A DNA stretch of 64,000 nt from Karalla daura (taxonomy: Eukaryota; Chordata; Actinopteri; Chaetodontiformes; Leiognathidae): contig CM055210.1 in assembly GCA_029224185.1 (NCBI GenBank), positions 12,277,921 through 12,341,920 on the forward strand, read 5' to 3'. The translations under genes were made by a program, and so were the position numbers. Positions 11,561-27,223 of this stretch are shown here, piece by piece. The notes below the pieces were generated by a model, which worked only from the letters and a program-made list of their open reading frames with translations, ran no database searches and was not told the DNA's origin. Every line of letters starts with the position of its first letter. The stretch's first letter is position 1.

Positions 11561-11840
11561 TTTCCGTCATCCCACATCTGTAGCCGCTCAGCGCCGCTGA
11601 GTAATATTCATTTGCCGCGCGCTGACATTTCGCCGCGCTACGCCGCGGCCGCTGAGTGCCTCATTGTTCACGCCGTTTAAGAACCAATTAAAGCGGGCCA
11701 TCTCGTAATTAGGCCGCTAATTAGCGCTTCATTAGAGTCAGGTGTGCTGAAAAAGGTCAGCTGCGAGCCAGGTACTTATTAGAGCCGCGCGACCCGCGGC
11801 TCCTCGCCCGTAGCGCAGGTGGCTAATTAGCTTGTTTTGA
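11560..11840. promoter_or_regulatory. Candidate conserved enhancer rich in TAATTA/CTAATTAG cores
   Basis: The block contains CCAATTAAAG, GTAATTAGGCC, GCTAATTAGCGC and GGCTAATTAGCT, mixed with CpG-rich sequence such as GCCGCGCGC. Palindromic homeodomain sites in a CpG-rich, repeat-free block are typical of developmental enhancers. This is inference; conservation was not tested. Confidence 0.35.
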
Positions 11841-13224
11841 ATCCTTCTCCATTCGACTTTAAGACGGTTTTACGCCGTTTTACTTTTTAAAAGGTGTTTT
11901 TCGGAAGGGGTGTTGTTCCGTATGGATCGGGATGGGGGGGAAAAAAAACAACTATATGGTGAAGTAGCCTCATGTTTAAGCATTAGCCAGATATTTGTTG
12001 TGAGTAATGCTAAGTTACCGTTGCTAAGTCCACCCACGGAGCCCGCAGGGAAATCCAGCTGCCACCGAGCGGCCCCGAAGCGAGGGGGATCGGAATGTGG
12101 CAGGAGAGAAAAGGGTCTTTTCAGCCCGCGTTCAGATAACATTTACATTTACAAACGTCTTCATTCATGGATCTGGAACCATCCGCGAAACCTCCGCGCG
12201 TCCCCAAAGAAGATCTAACGCGACAGGTCCCGTGACCTCGACCTGGCAGGTAAAAACCCGCAGGATCTGTGACCTTTAGCTAATAAGCCGGGCCATGATA
12301 TGGAGTGGCCCTCCCTCCCTTTGGCCCCTGGTGCTCTTTCGGAGGGATAATTCCCAGCTCCGGCTTTGGAGTTGTGACTCCAGACGTCCAGAGGGCAAAA
12401 TGTCAAATCAGCCTCCTGGTGACTCTGATTTGAGCGTGTGTGTGTGTGTGTGCGTGTGTGTGTGTGTGGATGACTGATTTTCTTCTCAAGTTCCTGATAT
12501 TAAAACGAAAAAATGTGTTAATTTGGCTCAGCTAGCATCTACAATACTTGTGTATTAGATTAACCTTATCAGATATAATAGATAGTCGATAAATTTTTAT
12601 GCTTTGTTTTTCTACTACTTTTCTTTAACACCTATGTACAATTTATTTATTGGTTCCAAAGCCTTTCATTTTTGCTCTACTCCATCATTTATCTTATCTT
12701 AATTTAACTCCTCTCATCTTATCTTACTCTATTTTATCTTATTTTTGCATAGATCACTCAAAGGCATCTAGATTGGGACAACTATGACAGCTATTTGTAA
12801 TTCATAACTGTGTCTTGTGCAAGTATGTAAAACAGGGCAAAGGGAGGGAACTGTGTGTGTCTATATCTGTATGTGTGTGTGTGTGTGTGTGGCGGGGGGG
12901 GAGGGTGTAATATGGGAGGAGGGTGTTGTAGGAGGAGGGGTTGGGAGCGTGAGGGTCACAGGGTCATGGCTTTTGTAATTACCACACTCAAGTTCAAATC
13001 TCCGGTCAAGTTGTCGCTCTGTGTGTGTGTGTGTGTGTCCCTTAGCCACCCCCCACACACACACATACACACACACATCTCTGCCCCCCCTCCACAATGC
13101 ACCGTTGTGGCGTTCTGGCCTACACGCGGGCTCAGCATGCCTCCACTGCTGATGCCGCCCCTTTGATTAGGTGTCTCACCCTCTGCCAGGACCACATCCT
13201 CCGGTCTGCTCCAGGAGCTCCAGG
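11841..13224 (+). promoter_or_regulatory. nfib: Region upstream of the distal nfib first exon
   Basis: This 1.4-kb stretch should hold the promoter or 5' UTR of the distal nfib transcript. It contains CpG-rich sequence at about 12040-12240, a (GT)n tract at 12435-12469, TATCTTA-type repeats at about 12690-12745 and GT/CA tracts at 12869-13078. No TATA box or start site could be placed with confidence. Confidence 0.35.
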
Positions 13225-13299
13225 ATGGCTGGGAAACTCACGGAGAGATCCATAAAGTGGCAGCTCTGTTACGACATGTCCGCCCGCACCTGGTGGATG
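13225..13299 (+). CDS. nfib: nfib alternative (distal) first coding exon
   Basis: This 75-bp exon encodes 25 residues beginning MAGKLTERSIKWQLCYD and ending MSARTWWM, then a GTAAGT consensus donor at 13300. It closely matches the alternative N-terminus remembered for NFIA isoforms (MAGK, SIKWQLCYDISARTWWM). It ends in phase 0, exactly as needed to join the GAT-GAA-TTT start of exon 2 at 21991. The ATG has A at -3 and G at +4. The frame is open upstream to another ATG at 13171, so an 18-residue longer start is possible but lacks family support. Use of this exon would bypass the 9-residue N-terminus at 19664 and implies a second promoter about 6.4 kb further 5'. Confidence 0.85.
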
Positions 13300-14639
13300 G
13301 TAAGTCACGCTCATTTTCTGTGTGAATGCGTGTGTGTTTTACTATTAAATCAGCTTTTTTCAAGAGAGAAAAAAAACTTAACTGTAAACTACTAAAACTG
13401 TTTTGTAATGGGATATCCTGTATTGTGAAAACATGTTGCAGAGTGAGTTTTATATTAGATTAGATTAGATACAATCTATCTATCAAGGAGTGTTAACACG
13501 TCCTTATGTAGTTACTAGAGTAGCTATGAAGCCTTATAGAAGCTAAGCTATACATAGCATTAGCACAGTACAGACACAATGTATCCCTCTGCCCTAAAAT
13601 GTAATTTGTGCTATATTCTGTATCACTACTTAATGTATTTAAAGATTTTATGAATCAAAGGTGAATATGACACAATATAGCTCGCAAGGAGGACCAGACC
13701 CCTTTTTGTCAAAGACGTCAAATACATAAACCTTACCATTTGTTTATTGAAAGACAGTCACTGGTATTTGGTTTTTCTATGCAACTCCATCACTTGATAT
13801 TGAATCTACCTGTTGCTCTACTGGTTAAGATGTAGAAGCCCCCCCCCCCCCCTCCCCCCACTTCCATGCAACACTTGACTGGCATTGACACATGCTCTTC
13901 TTAGTTCCCGTGCGCTTTTAAACCGTTTCAAGATGTTTTTTCCAGCTTTTATTCAAGAGCGCTGACGTTATTCCGAATTCAAAGAATCAAGGATTCGAGA
14001 CGAGGAGGGAGGGAGGGAGGGGATCGAAATTAGCTTCATAAATAATATTATTTTTGGCTGAGAGGATTAGCTGAAAGGAACTATTTACTCTCCCTTCGGT
14101 GTAAGAGTGTTCCTCAAGTGCACCTCTCTCTCTCTATCTGTATGTGTGTGTGTGTGTGTGTGCCCTCCTCACTGTTAACTTGATAGTGTGGGACAAAAGA
14201 GCCCTTGTCCAGCCCGCGCCTTTCCCATGCTGAAGAGGCAACGCAGGCTGACATTTCTCTCTGAATATTTATTTACTCGTCCGACTACAGGCCAGCTTTT
14301 ATCGTTTGTCTGTCCCCCGATGCGTGCGAGATGTGGGACCTCTGCTGACTCCGCCACTCTCTGGTGCTGCTTCTCTTTTTTTGTTGTTGTTGTTTGTCTC
14401 TCTTTTCAAGATAACGAGACAAATGGTTATTGTTACGATCGACTGATCTGCTGTCAAAGGGGCCAATTGGTTGTGTGGTTTATGAAATGATGCTACAATA
14501 GTTAAAACTGATAATTCATCAATTCAGGTCATTTATGCCTTTTTTTCCCCAATTCTATGTCTCAAGAAACTGGAAAATATTCACATTTAAGAAGCTGAGA
14601 TCAAAGAACATAGACTTAAATTCTTAATATCCATCATTT

Positions 14640-14733
14640 AAGACACTTAAGTCGACTAGTCCATTATTAACATAGTTGCCAGTTACTTTATTAGTCAATG
14701 AATAGTCGACAAATCGATTAGTTTGCAGCTCTA
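14640..14733 (+). mobile_element. Fragment of a TIR-type fish repeat, GTCGAC/ATCGATTAG end
   Basis: The sequence has GTCGACTAGTCC, then TAGTCGACAAATCGATTAG and ends in GCAGCTCTA. It resembles one terminus of the element at 52017-52771, whose ends are AGAGCTGCA inverted. Only one end is present. Confidence 0.45.
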
Positions 14734-15083
14734 TTTCTGCTTATATATTTCTAGAATGGTGTCATAAATATACAGTGATCTCTTCTAATTGTTGCACTTT
14801 CTACTGATACTGCATGTTATACATATGACTCTCATTTGTGGGTTCATACAGAGGAAATTCGAGGTATTTTAAGGGCTACGTCCTGCGAACTCTATCTGAC
14901 CTGCGAGACGTTTCCTCACAGCTGTGATGAAAGGATGGTAGGAAGTGGTGCAAGTGAAAGGAGACGGATTAGGTAAAGCGGAATCGCCCTCAATGTCACC
15001 CATCTTACCTAAAGACTGCAGCATCACACTTTACTGTGTCTTATCTGCTTATGTATAATGCCGCTGAGGAACACAGTTGAAGG

Positions 15084-15395
15084 GAAATGGAGCAGGAGAT
15101 TGAAATCTGGATCTCAATTGACTGGTCTATCATCATTCAGAAAGGAGGTTCCTCTTTGGAGAGGTAGGGTGAGGGGTTCAAAGTAGAGCTGCTGCTGCTC
15201 CTCTGAATCCAGATGGTTCAGGTGGTTGAACCTGGAGGCTTCCCCAGGGAAGATGCTCCAGGAAGATCCATCTGGTAGATGGACATCTCCTCAGATTGTA
15301 TCTCTCTGCTGGCTTGGGAACGCTTCAGGATCCTCCCAGAGGAGCCTGCGTGACCCCTGTGACCTGGACGAAGATAAACGACTGGAGGCGAGACA
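15084..15395 (+). mobile_element. 3' end fragment of a teleost non-LTR retrotransposon
   Basis: The order of segments matches a common fish LINE 3' ORF end: GGAGCAGGAGATTGAAATCT, GGTAGGGTGAGG, AGAGCTGCTGCTGCTCCT, then a piece encoding SLLAWERFRILPEE, like the family motif SRLAWERLGIPPEE. Stops and small deletions break the frame, so it is a dead fragment. The similarity is recalled, not searched. Confidence 0.65.
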
Positions 15396-16620
15396 CAAAA
15401 ATCACATTTTGCGCTCAGTTCGCTGAAAGTTGAGATGCCGCAGATGGTCACTACAGTTAACAGCAACAGTGAATTGTCACTCGATTTGTTAATGATCTGA
15501 ACACAAGAGAGCCATTGTTATTGGCAACATCTGTTCTTTTTCTGCGATTATTTATCCTGGACATTGATAACCTTCCAGTGTGCTCATTTTTATCTCTATT
15601 TTCTGACTAATTCGCCTCAATTCAGATTCAGAAAACTTTGTTTATCCCCATTTTCTCCGGAAACAATCTATACAATCCAGAACTAAGATGCGATGTTTAT
15701 ATAGAGTTAACATGAAATAACATGGATATTAAAATAGCACTTGGGAATTACTCAAACATGTATTGTAGGATATAGAATATACATCTACATTATTGCACTA
15801 CGTATATATACATATATATAATATATGATATATATATTAACAAGCTTCTTGCAGTTGTGTTTCTGGCCTCGTGGGGGCGGCACATCCACATTTAGTGGCC
15901 GGATAAGACTGGAGTAGTCTGGGTATACGATAATGATCTGGAATTTCGCAGTATCTATTAATCCAGCCATTAACAGAAATGAAGAAGTTAAAAATAAATT
16001 GTTCTGCGGGGAGAGCAAAGAAAATGATGCCATCAAAGTTTCCTAAAAAATGTATTGGTTACTGTGTGAAATTTCCATTTCGCAAGAGTGTTTTGGTTTT
16101 GTTTTTTTTTAATGCGTAATAGACTGAAGGGATAAGATCTATTCAGACCCAGCCAGGAAAACAGCTCCGCTCCAAACAAGGCTGCTTCGCTATGAGTTAA
16201 TACGCACAAACAGTCCCACACTGGATTCAGTCTGGAAAATGGTCATTGATCAGCAATTTATAGCAGTTTTAAACTCCCCTGGAGTCGCAATAACTGTGAT
16301 ATTTGAATCAGAGTCAATTTGCTGCCAATTATACAACTTAGTTATACAGCTACGAGGTAGGTTATGCAGTGCTAATCACTCATTGCGACTGTGTTACAAC
16401 ACTATCACACTGATATGGAACATTTATAGTGTAAAGCTGATTACATTACGTCATAATTGTGCAAATCTAAGTGATTCATATTTCAACGACAACAAGAAAT
16501 AGCCAAATTGTGATAATTTTGTTGCAGTAGTTAAAGCAAAAAATACATTTATTATTCAAATGTTAAACTTATTATGATTCCTATAATTGCCACTGTTGCT
16601 GCCATTATTGTTAATAATAT

Positions 16621-16966
16621 TATTATTAATGTGGTTAGTGCGGTGCAGTGATTTCCACCAATGGGGCAGCTCTGTCAGGACCCACGCGGTGACGTCAGAG
16701 GTGCGGAAGTGAGGGGCCCAGGGTAGAGTCCCGGGGCCAGAGCAGCGGACCAATCAGGAGGCGAGAATGTATACAGCGTTACAAAACTGATCCGGGTCGA
16801 GCTAAGGAGAGAAAGACGGTGGTTCAACCGGAAATCTCTTCAAAATAAGAGCATAGGTTTGTCACATTTTTAAGTTTAACTTTTTCTTCTATCAGAACAG
16901 ACGTTTATGATAATACGGTATTCGTATTGAGACTCTAGTTAAACATGGCAGTTAGTTGCAGCCATG
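16621..16966 (+). promoter_or_regulatory. Promoter-like cluster: CRE, two CCAAT boxes and ETS sites
   Basis: Visible sites are CCAAT at 16658-16662 and 16750-16754, a perfect CRE TGACGTCA at 16690-16697, GCGGAAGT at 16703-16710 and CCGGAAAT at 16828-16835. The combination within 180 bp is typical of TATA-less vertebrate promoters. Downstream on the plus strand an ATG at 16945 opens seven codons and runs into a good donor, GTATGAG, at 16967. It could be an additional nfib promoter or the start of an unannotated transcript. No matching downstream exon was found. Confidence 0.4.
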
Positions 16967-18300
16967 GTATGAGATAACATTTTATTTCTTTTATATCCAA
17001 CTTCTTTCAAAATGTCGGCCTAGAGCAGAAAGATTACTGTACAATTGGACAGTAAACAACAAGAAAAGTCTCATTCATGTTGTAAAACTCCAGCCAGACA
17101 GCAAATCCATTACATTTAGTTAGCAGAGGGTAGTAGTAGTAGTACTAATACAGTACTAGTATAAGTGGAACTGCAGAGTTTGAGCACTATGAAGGAGATA
17201 ACTATACCAATAAAACACTTATCTTATCTTATCCTATCTTATCTTATCCCATCCCGTCTTGTCTCATCTTATCTTATCATAGGAAAAAGACCATACAAAG
17301 GATGAATCATGCAAGACAAATAAGTTACATGTGAATAGTTTTGAGTTTAGGGACACAGTTTTGCGCCCCAACCTGGTATTGTGGTTTTTGCCCCTAGGCT
17401 TTAGAACAACCCAGGTGTGGATGTGAGTGTGAATAGTGTGGTGTGTGTGTGGACTGGTGACCTGCCCAGAGTATATATGGCAAAAGTAGAGATTAAAGTC
17501 GAATTTAAATATACATAGAGAGGCTTGTCTAAAGATGGTAATCGGCCTATATATCTATTAATGGTCTATAAATCCATCCATCTGTCTTTATGTCCATGCC
17601 CTCTGAACACAAATCGCCCCAGTCCGGATATGGCGTTTTATTTTGGAAAACCCCGAGCGGAAGTGTCCAGGCCTAACTGAGCCGCAACTTGACGGCTTGT
17701 GCGTGTGCAGCCTGAGGGAGGGCAGGCAGTCAGACAGTGAAAGTGAAGGCGGAGACCAGCCCCAGTGCCTGAAACAAACTCAGCCTCTTCTGGATCTCGT
17801 TCAACTCTGCAGAACAACCGCAGAAAAACCATCCAAAAAAGTGAGACGTGAAGAGGAAGGAAGACAAGGGGGGGAGAAAAGAGAGAGAGAGAGAGGGGGA
17901 GAGAGAGAGAGAGAAAAGCAGCGAGGTGCTCCCTAAACTTCAAAGAATTGTCTTCCGGTGTTTGACTTTTTCTTTTTTTTTTCTTTTTTTTGGCTGCAAG
18001 AGAAAACCCCGCAAAGCACAAAGTTGAACCTGAGCAATGTGAAGCTACCGGCTTGTTGTGTGTGTTTTCAACCAGGCTCCAGGATTTCCCTATTAATCCA
18101 TGCAGTACAGTGCAATGGTACGTGAACATGGATTATTATTGTTCATATTATGGATTTCAAGTGTTTTTTTTGTTTATTTTTCATGGTTTTGACAGATACA
18201 TTGTGTTGGAAGTGGTGGTGGTGGTGGTGGTGGGGTGTTTGAACTGTGAGCAACCCAAAATTGTACCAGAAAGTTGGCACAAATTCTGGCGTGTACTCAC
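16967..18300. other. nfib intron/5' region with LINE-tail and GA repeats
   Basis: A run of ATCTT pentamers at 17217-17280 directly follows AATAAAACACT, as in the 3' tail of fish LINEs. A fragment at about 17385-17475 (GTGTGGACTGGTGACCTGCC) resembles the fish L2/SINE-like repeat seen at 46762. A (GA)n purine tract lies at about 17879-17917 and a (GGT)n tract at about 18210-18233. No exon is recognised. Confidence 0.4.
17217..17280 (+). repeat. (ATCTT)n pentanucleotide tail
   Basis: Imperfect ATCTT/ATCCT/ATCCC repeats begin right after an AATAAA hexamer, suggesting the 3' tail of an inserted non-LTR element. Confidence 0.6.
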
Positions 18301-18302
18301 CA

Positions 18303-18697
18303 TTTAATTTGGACTGTGTCGTGTGCGCGCGTGTGTGTGTATTGTTGACACACACACACACACACACGCTCACACACACTTCGAGAAGTTGTCCAGGTGT
18401 CCACAAATGGCACCATTAACCAAATGTACCGTGTTCGAAACCTTAAAGCGAGGTGTCACGTTTTATTTTGAAATCTTTATCGGGCTGTACAGTACGAATG
18501 ACAATTAATTCATTCTCTATCATGCTCCCCGTTTAATTTGGACTGTGTGTGTGTGTGTGGACTGCTGACACACACTCACACACTCTCTCACACACACACA
18601 CATACTGAAAGATTTTATTCATGTCTCCACGAATGACGCAAATTTCACCTGAGATTCAATGCAATGTGTTAGAAACTTTGAAGCGAGGCGTCTCAAT
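18303..18697 (+). repeat. Two diverged direct copies of a roughly 165-bp segment
   Basis: Copy one (18303 to about 18464) and copy two (18532 to about 18697) both start TTTAATTTGGACTGTGT and continue with a GT tract, then TTGACACACA or CTGACACACA. They carry related middle parts (GGTGTCCACAAATG and ATGTCTCCACGAATG) and end GAAACCTTAAAGCGAGGTGTC or GAAACTTTGAAGCGAGGCGTC. The offset is 229 bp. They are clearly homologous but well diverged. They lie about 1 kb upstream of the proximal nfib start. Confidence 0.75.
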
Positions 18698-18699
18698 TC

Positions 18700-19663
18700 C
18701 TAATTATGCAGTAATTTAACAATAAATCACCTCGCTATTAGTTTTGCAAAGCAGGGCATGCATTGCATTGCGTTTCCCCGCCTTTCTTCCTATTATTTTA
18801 ACATATTTATCCTGCATTGGGCTTATTAGGAGGTGTTTCATGGTAATCAGCCACACTTTTGGGGGGTTTTAAATGTGCATTTTGCTGTTTCTCGGCTGTT
18901 TTTATCCCTCCATGCATGTTCTGCATTATCTCAGGGGCTGAGGCAGGTTTGAGGTGGTGTGTCTGGCTCGCAACGTGTCCAAAAAAGTGAGTTTCTGGCG
19001 CGCAAAAAGAGGCAAACGCCGCGACAGTGATGATAATGTTGGAATAAAATGTAGGGAAGGAAGGGGAGGTAAATGAATTGTGCTGGTGGAGAGAGGTTGT
19101 GTGTTATAAGCAGCAGGAGGAGGAGGAGGAAGAGGAGAGGGAGGGAGGAGGAGGGGGAGAGGAGGAGGAGGAGTGTGAAAAAAAGGAGGAAAAAAAAGAG
19201 TTGGGTCTGATTTGCTGGAATCGCGCAGGAGTGAAGGTGTGCAGGTCGATTTCGTACCATCCAAGTTTTTGCAAGCGGGAGCGACGCACGCAGAGAGAGA
19301 AAGCAGCATCACGGGCTGCTTCTTTTATTTTGTAGGAGCCACCTGCAACTTCAGATCGCGTTGCATTAGAGCGAGCGAGGAAAATACTTCGTTTTTCTTC
19401 TGTGCGGAGGCGACAATCTGTGCGTGGGAATCAGGAGAAATAGCGAGAGAGAGAGAGAGAGAGAGAGAAAAGCGCAAACCCGGCCGGACAAATCCATGGA
19501 TGTTCCTCTTCTTGGATGATTTTACGCGCAGGAGAGCCGCTCCAACACTGGTCCTGCATCGGTGCAGGAATGGAAAAGTGAATCAGGAGAACCGGTTCAA
19601 GTGCATCACCCACTTTCTTCTCCTTCTTCTCCTCCTTCTTTTTTTTACTCTCCCCGTCTCGTC
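18700..19663 (+). promoter_or_regulatory. nfib: Proximal nfib promoter and 5' UTR region
   Basis: This stretch leads into the MYSPICLTQ exon. It has a GGA-rich purine tract at 19110-19195, CpG-containing sequence at 19210-19400 and a (GA)n tract at 19443-19469. The last 60 bases before the ATG are rich in TTC and TCC. NFI genes are known for long, GA/CT-rich 5' leaders. The start site itself cannot be placed. Confidence 0.45.
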
Positions 19664-19690
19664 ATGTATTCTCCGATTTGTCTAACGCAG
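19664..19690 (+). CDS. nfib: nfib proximal first coding exon (MYSPICLTQ)
   Basis: These 27 bp encode MYSPICLTQ, the canonical N-terminus of NFI proteins (NFIA has MYSPLCLTQ, NFIX MYSPYCLTQ), followed by a GTATTT donor at 19691. The exon ends in phase 0 after CAG and joins exon 2 at 21991, giving LTQ-DEFHPF as in the family. Human NFIB is remembered with an extra leading methionine; here the codon before ATG is GTC, so the fish form has one. Confidence 0.92.
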
Positions 19691-24040
<4,350 letters not shown>

Positions 24041-24044
24041 GAGC

Positions 24045-24950
24045 GCCATTTTGTGTTTGATAAGTGCCAGGGAAAGCAGAAGGCACAGCGCACAGACAAT
24101 AATGGTTGCCAGTGGCACCGGGGTTGGCATCAGACCCTCTTTTGTGTCTTTTGTGGGATGCCACCGCTTCTCTGGTTTGCATCTGCTGCATTTTTAAAAC
24201 CCGCTCGCTAGCAACTTGAGAACGCCACTAGCGCCCCGTTTTTGTCTCCGCGTCCGCTTAAATGATGGAAGCGTGTGTGTGTGTGTGTGTGTAAGGGCGT
24301 AGTGCAAATCGCGTTAACCGCTATTTATTTATTTGTTTGTTTGTTTGTTTTTAAAAAAAGGAGAAATACGTAGAGGAAAGATTAAAAGAAATATTGGCAA
24401 GACGGAGTTGTTCCATTGTGCGGGGACGAACAGGGAACACGACGTCCTCTTTCGCCGGCGAATTAAGTAACGTCGCATTGCGGCTCGGGGGGGCGATTCA
24501 GTTTTTTTTTTTTTAACCTCGAACCCCCCCCCCCCTCCACACACACACACACACACACACACATCGAAGTTGAAACTTTGGCGAATATAAAATGGTTTTT
24601 TTCCCCCTCTCTCTCTACCTTTTCGTTTTTTGTTTGTTTTTTTTTTTGCAAGCTAAAGCGTCTTTCCTCCTCCCCCCCCCCCCACCCCCCTACCCCACCC
24701 CCCCCCTCCTTTTCTTCGAGTTACCAAGCAAGTGCCCATCTCCAGACAATGCAGCCATATTGTGGTAGCGTGCGGTGCGCCGCCATTTTGTTTTGCCCCC
24801 CGTGCCAGGGGAGGCAGGCAAATCACCAGTAATGGTTGTTAGAGGTTTTTTTTTTTTTTTTCCCGAGGTTGGCATCAAACCCTCTTTGTCTGCTTTGCAG
24901 CGTGCCTTTGATTCGTTGGTTGGCATCCGCAATGCAGTGGGCAACGTTGG
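24045..24950 (+). repeat. Two diverged direct copies of a roughly 160-bp segment in nfib intron 2
   Basis: Copy one (24043 to about 24200) and copy two (24780 to about 24940) share, in order: CGCCATTTTGT; GTGCCAGGG followed by GCAG; ACAATAATGGTTG or CAGTAATGGTTG; GAGGTTGGCATCAAACCCTCT or GGGGTTGGCATCAGACCCTCT; and CTGGTTTGCATC or TTGGTTGGCATC followed by TGCA. The offset is about 740 bp. CT/CA/poly(C) microsatellites fill the gap. The shared order makes duplication more likely than chance. Confidence 0.75.
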
Positions 24951-27188
24951 AAAGTTTTTTGACAGTGGCAGAATGGAAGCCGGCGCCTTTTGTTCTGCTG
25001 CAACTGCACGAAACAAACAAACATACAACCCCCCCCGACACAAAAGGGGCTAGCAAACGGCTCGGGCCCTGACACAGAATTTGGTTGATTTCATCCAAAG
25101 CAGTGGACGGACTGATTTGGATGCTTGCGCCTTTATTTTGAAGGGGGGGGGGGTGATAATATAGGTCTCTCTTTCCTACTACCTGGCCGGGGTCTCACCT
25201 CTCGTCTTCTTGTGTGATTGGATAACATGAAAACAGCCGTTATTTACTCAACCAGTACGTTGGGAAGAAGGAGGGGGTGGGGGGGGTGGGGGGATCAATG
25301 AGTTCACCACAGTGCGTTTGTTGTTTGGATCCTAGCTCGGGTCCTCCTGCCTGAGAAAGGTCGGCGGGGTTGGCAGAGCGAGCGCGCCGGGTGAATGTAG
25401 AGAGGGCACTCAGCCTCCCTTGTTCTGGGGCACAGACGCGTTGAGCCAGGCTGAGGCTGCAGCGCCCATGTGCATGCCCAGATGAATGCCCGCTGGGAAG
25501 TAGGCTGCTGATGGTGAGGGGGGGGGAGGGGGGAAAGGGAGGAGGAGGAGGAGGAGGAGGGGGCTAGGAGTTGGGGGGGTGGCATCCATTGTGCCAACTG
25601 GCAGGGGCCGCTCAATGCCGGGTTCCTGGCTTCTCACACGCCGCTGTTGTTGCCTCAGATGCAGCGTATTATCTCCATCAGATAAAAAAGTGCAACAAGA
25701 ACTCTGCTTCTCTCTCCCGCTTTGCATCGTCACCTCTTCCCAACCCCCCTCGTGTTGTTTTTTTTTTGGGGGGCCGATCCCGTTTGACAGCTCCTCGACG
25801 GAGGGTAGTTGCAACAAGGCAAGAGGAAGATAATCGTCACGTCGGGACACGTCTCGAATACCGCAGGCCCTCGTTTCGTGCCCGGCTCGTCGACGCTTCC
25901 TCCGCACAACCAGAGGGAAAGTTAAACGCGCCCATTTTAACCGTTAATTAATAGGACCTGGAGATGTTTGGATACGCGAGGTCGGGAATCGATTTGTTCC
26001 TGGAGAGCGAGACTCAAAAAGAGAAAAAAAAAACACACACACTCGGATCTAAGTGAATTTGACAAGCTTTGGCTTAAGCGCAGTGAAGGAGGAATTTAAG
26101 TACAAATTAGAAAGTACTTCAAAAGAATCGCCAGGGTTTTTTTTCTCAGAGTAGGGGCTGTCTGTGGACCCCCCCCTCCTCCTCCTCCTCCTTCACAGCT
26201 AGAAGCGAGAGAAGTCAAGGTCAAGCAGCTTTCCCATTACCGTGGTGCTGGAGGTTAACACAGCCATAAAACATCATTACCTACACCCACCCATGTTACC
26301 GATGGGGTTGGAAGAGAGAGAGAGGGGGAGAGAGAGTGGAGGAGGGGGTGGTTGTAGTGGTGTGTGTTAACTTTTTCTTCACTGTCACGTCAGTTTGTGG
26401 AAATGGATGGATTACCCCCCCATCCCCCTCTCTCCCTCCCTTGAATACACGTTAATGGAGACCCTGCTTTTACGAGCCACCGACTTAACCCCTGGAGCCC
26501 CGGGGTCGCGACCTCTCGGGAGAGATGTGACGGGGTGTCTCTCTGAAGTTTAATTGAGCAAAACAGATCAGTGGAAAACATGCCACGGGCACGTGGAGGA
26601 GGAAGACTTTTTAGCCTTTGTGGTGGAGGGGTGAGGGGGGGGGGGTGAGGGGGGGTAAGCCCCCCTCGTTGACCTCCACAATGGAGGTCAAACTGCGGCG
26701 GTGGCCTGGGATCACTGGTGGTCTTTTTTTGGCAAGTGCTTGTCTCCACTCCCCCACTACTACTTCTACTACCACTACTACAACTTGGTTGACTGGCCTA
26801 AATCAGGAGGAGGAGGAGGGAGGGAGGAAGGAGGAGGGAGGGAGGGAGTAGGTACCACTGACTCACACTCCTGGCTCGCTCCACCACTGGATCTCAGGCC
26901 CGGTCCCTGTCTTGCCTGGTACGTAACGCGGGGCGGCTGTTTGCATCTCGTTTTCCGCCCGGCTGCTCCGCTCGGCTTTTTGGTCAGACGGCCAGTTTGG
27001 AGGCCTGACCTCCCGGGTCACAGCGGAGGTCTGTGACTAAGCACAACATCTATCCGTCCCTCCCCTCCCTCCCTCCCCCCTCTCCCTTCATCCCCTTATC
27101 CTCCTCTGCCATCAGGAATCACCCCTGCGGCACACTGCCCGGCCAAATGACTCTCTCTCGCTCTCTCTCTCTCTCTCTTGCTCCTTCC

Positions 27189-27223
<35 letters not shown>

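Larger units (their letters stand above)
13300..16620 (+). other. nfib: nfib intron 1 of the distal transcript, first part
   Basis: No coding exon is visible. Contents include a short poly(C) stretch near 13840-13858, a (GT)n tract at about 14143-14162, transposon remnants at 14640-14733 and 15084-15395, and (TA)n-rich sequence at about 15800-15840. The stretch 15600-15720 resembles a fragment of a dispersed fish repeat but was not assigned. Confidence 0.45.
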
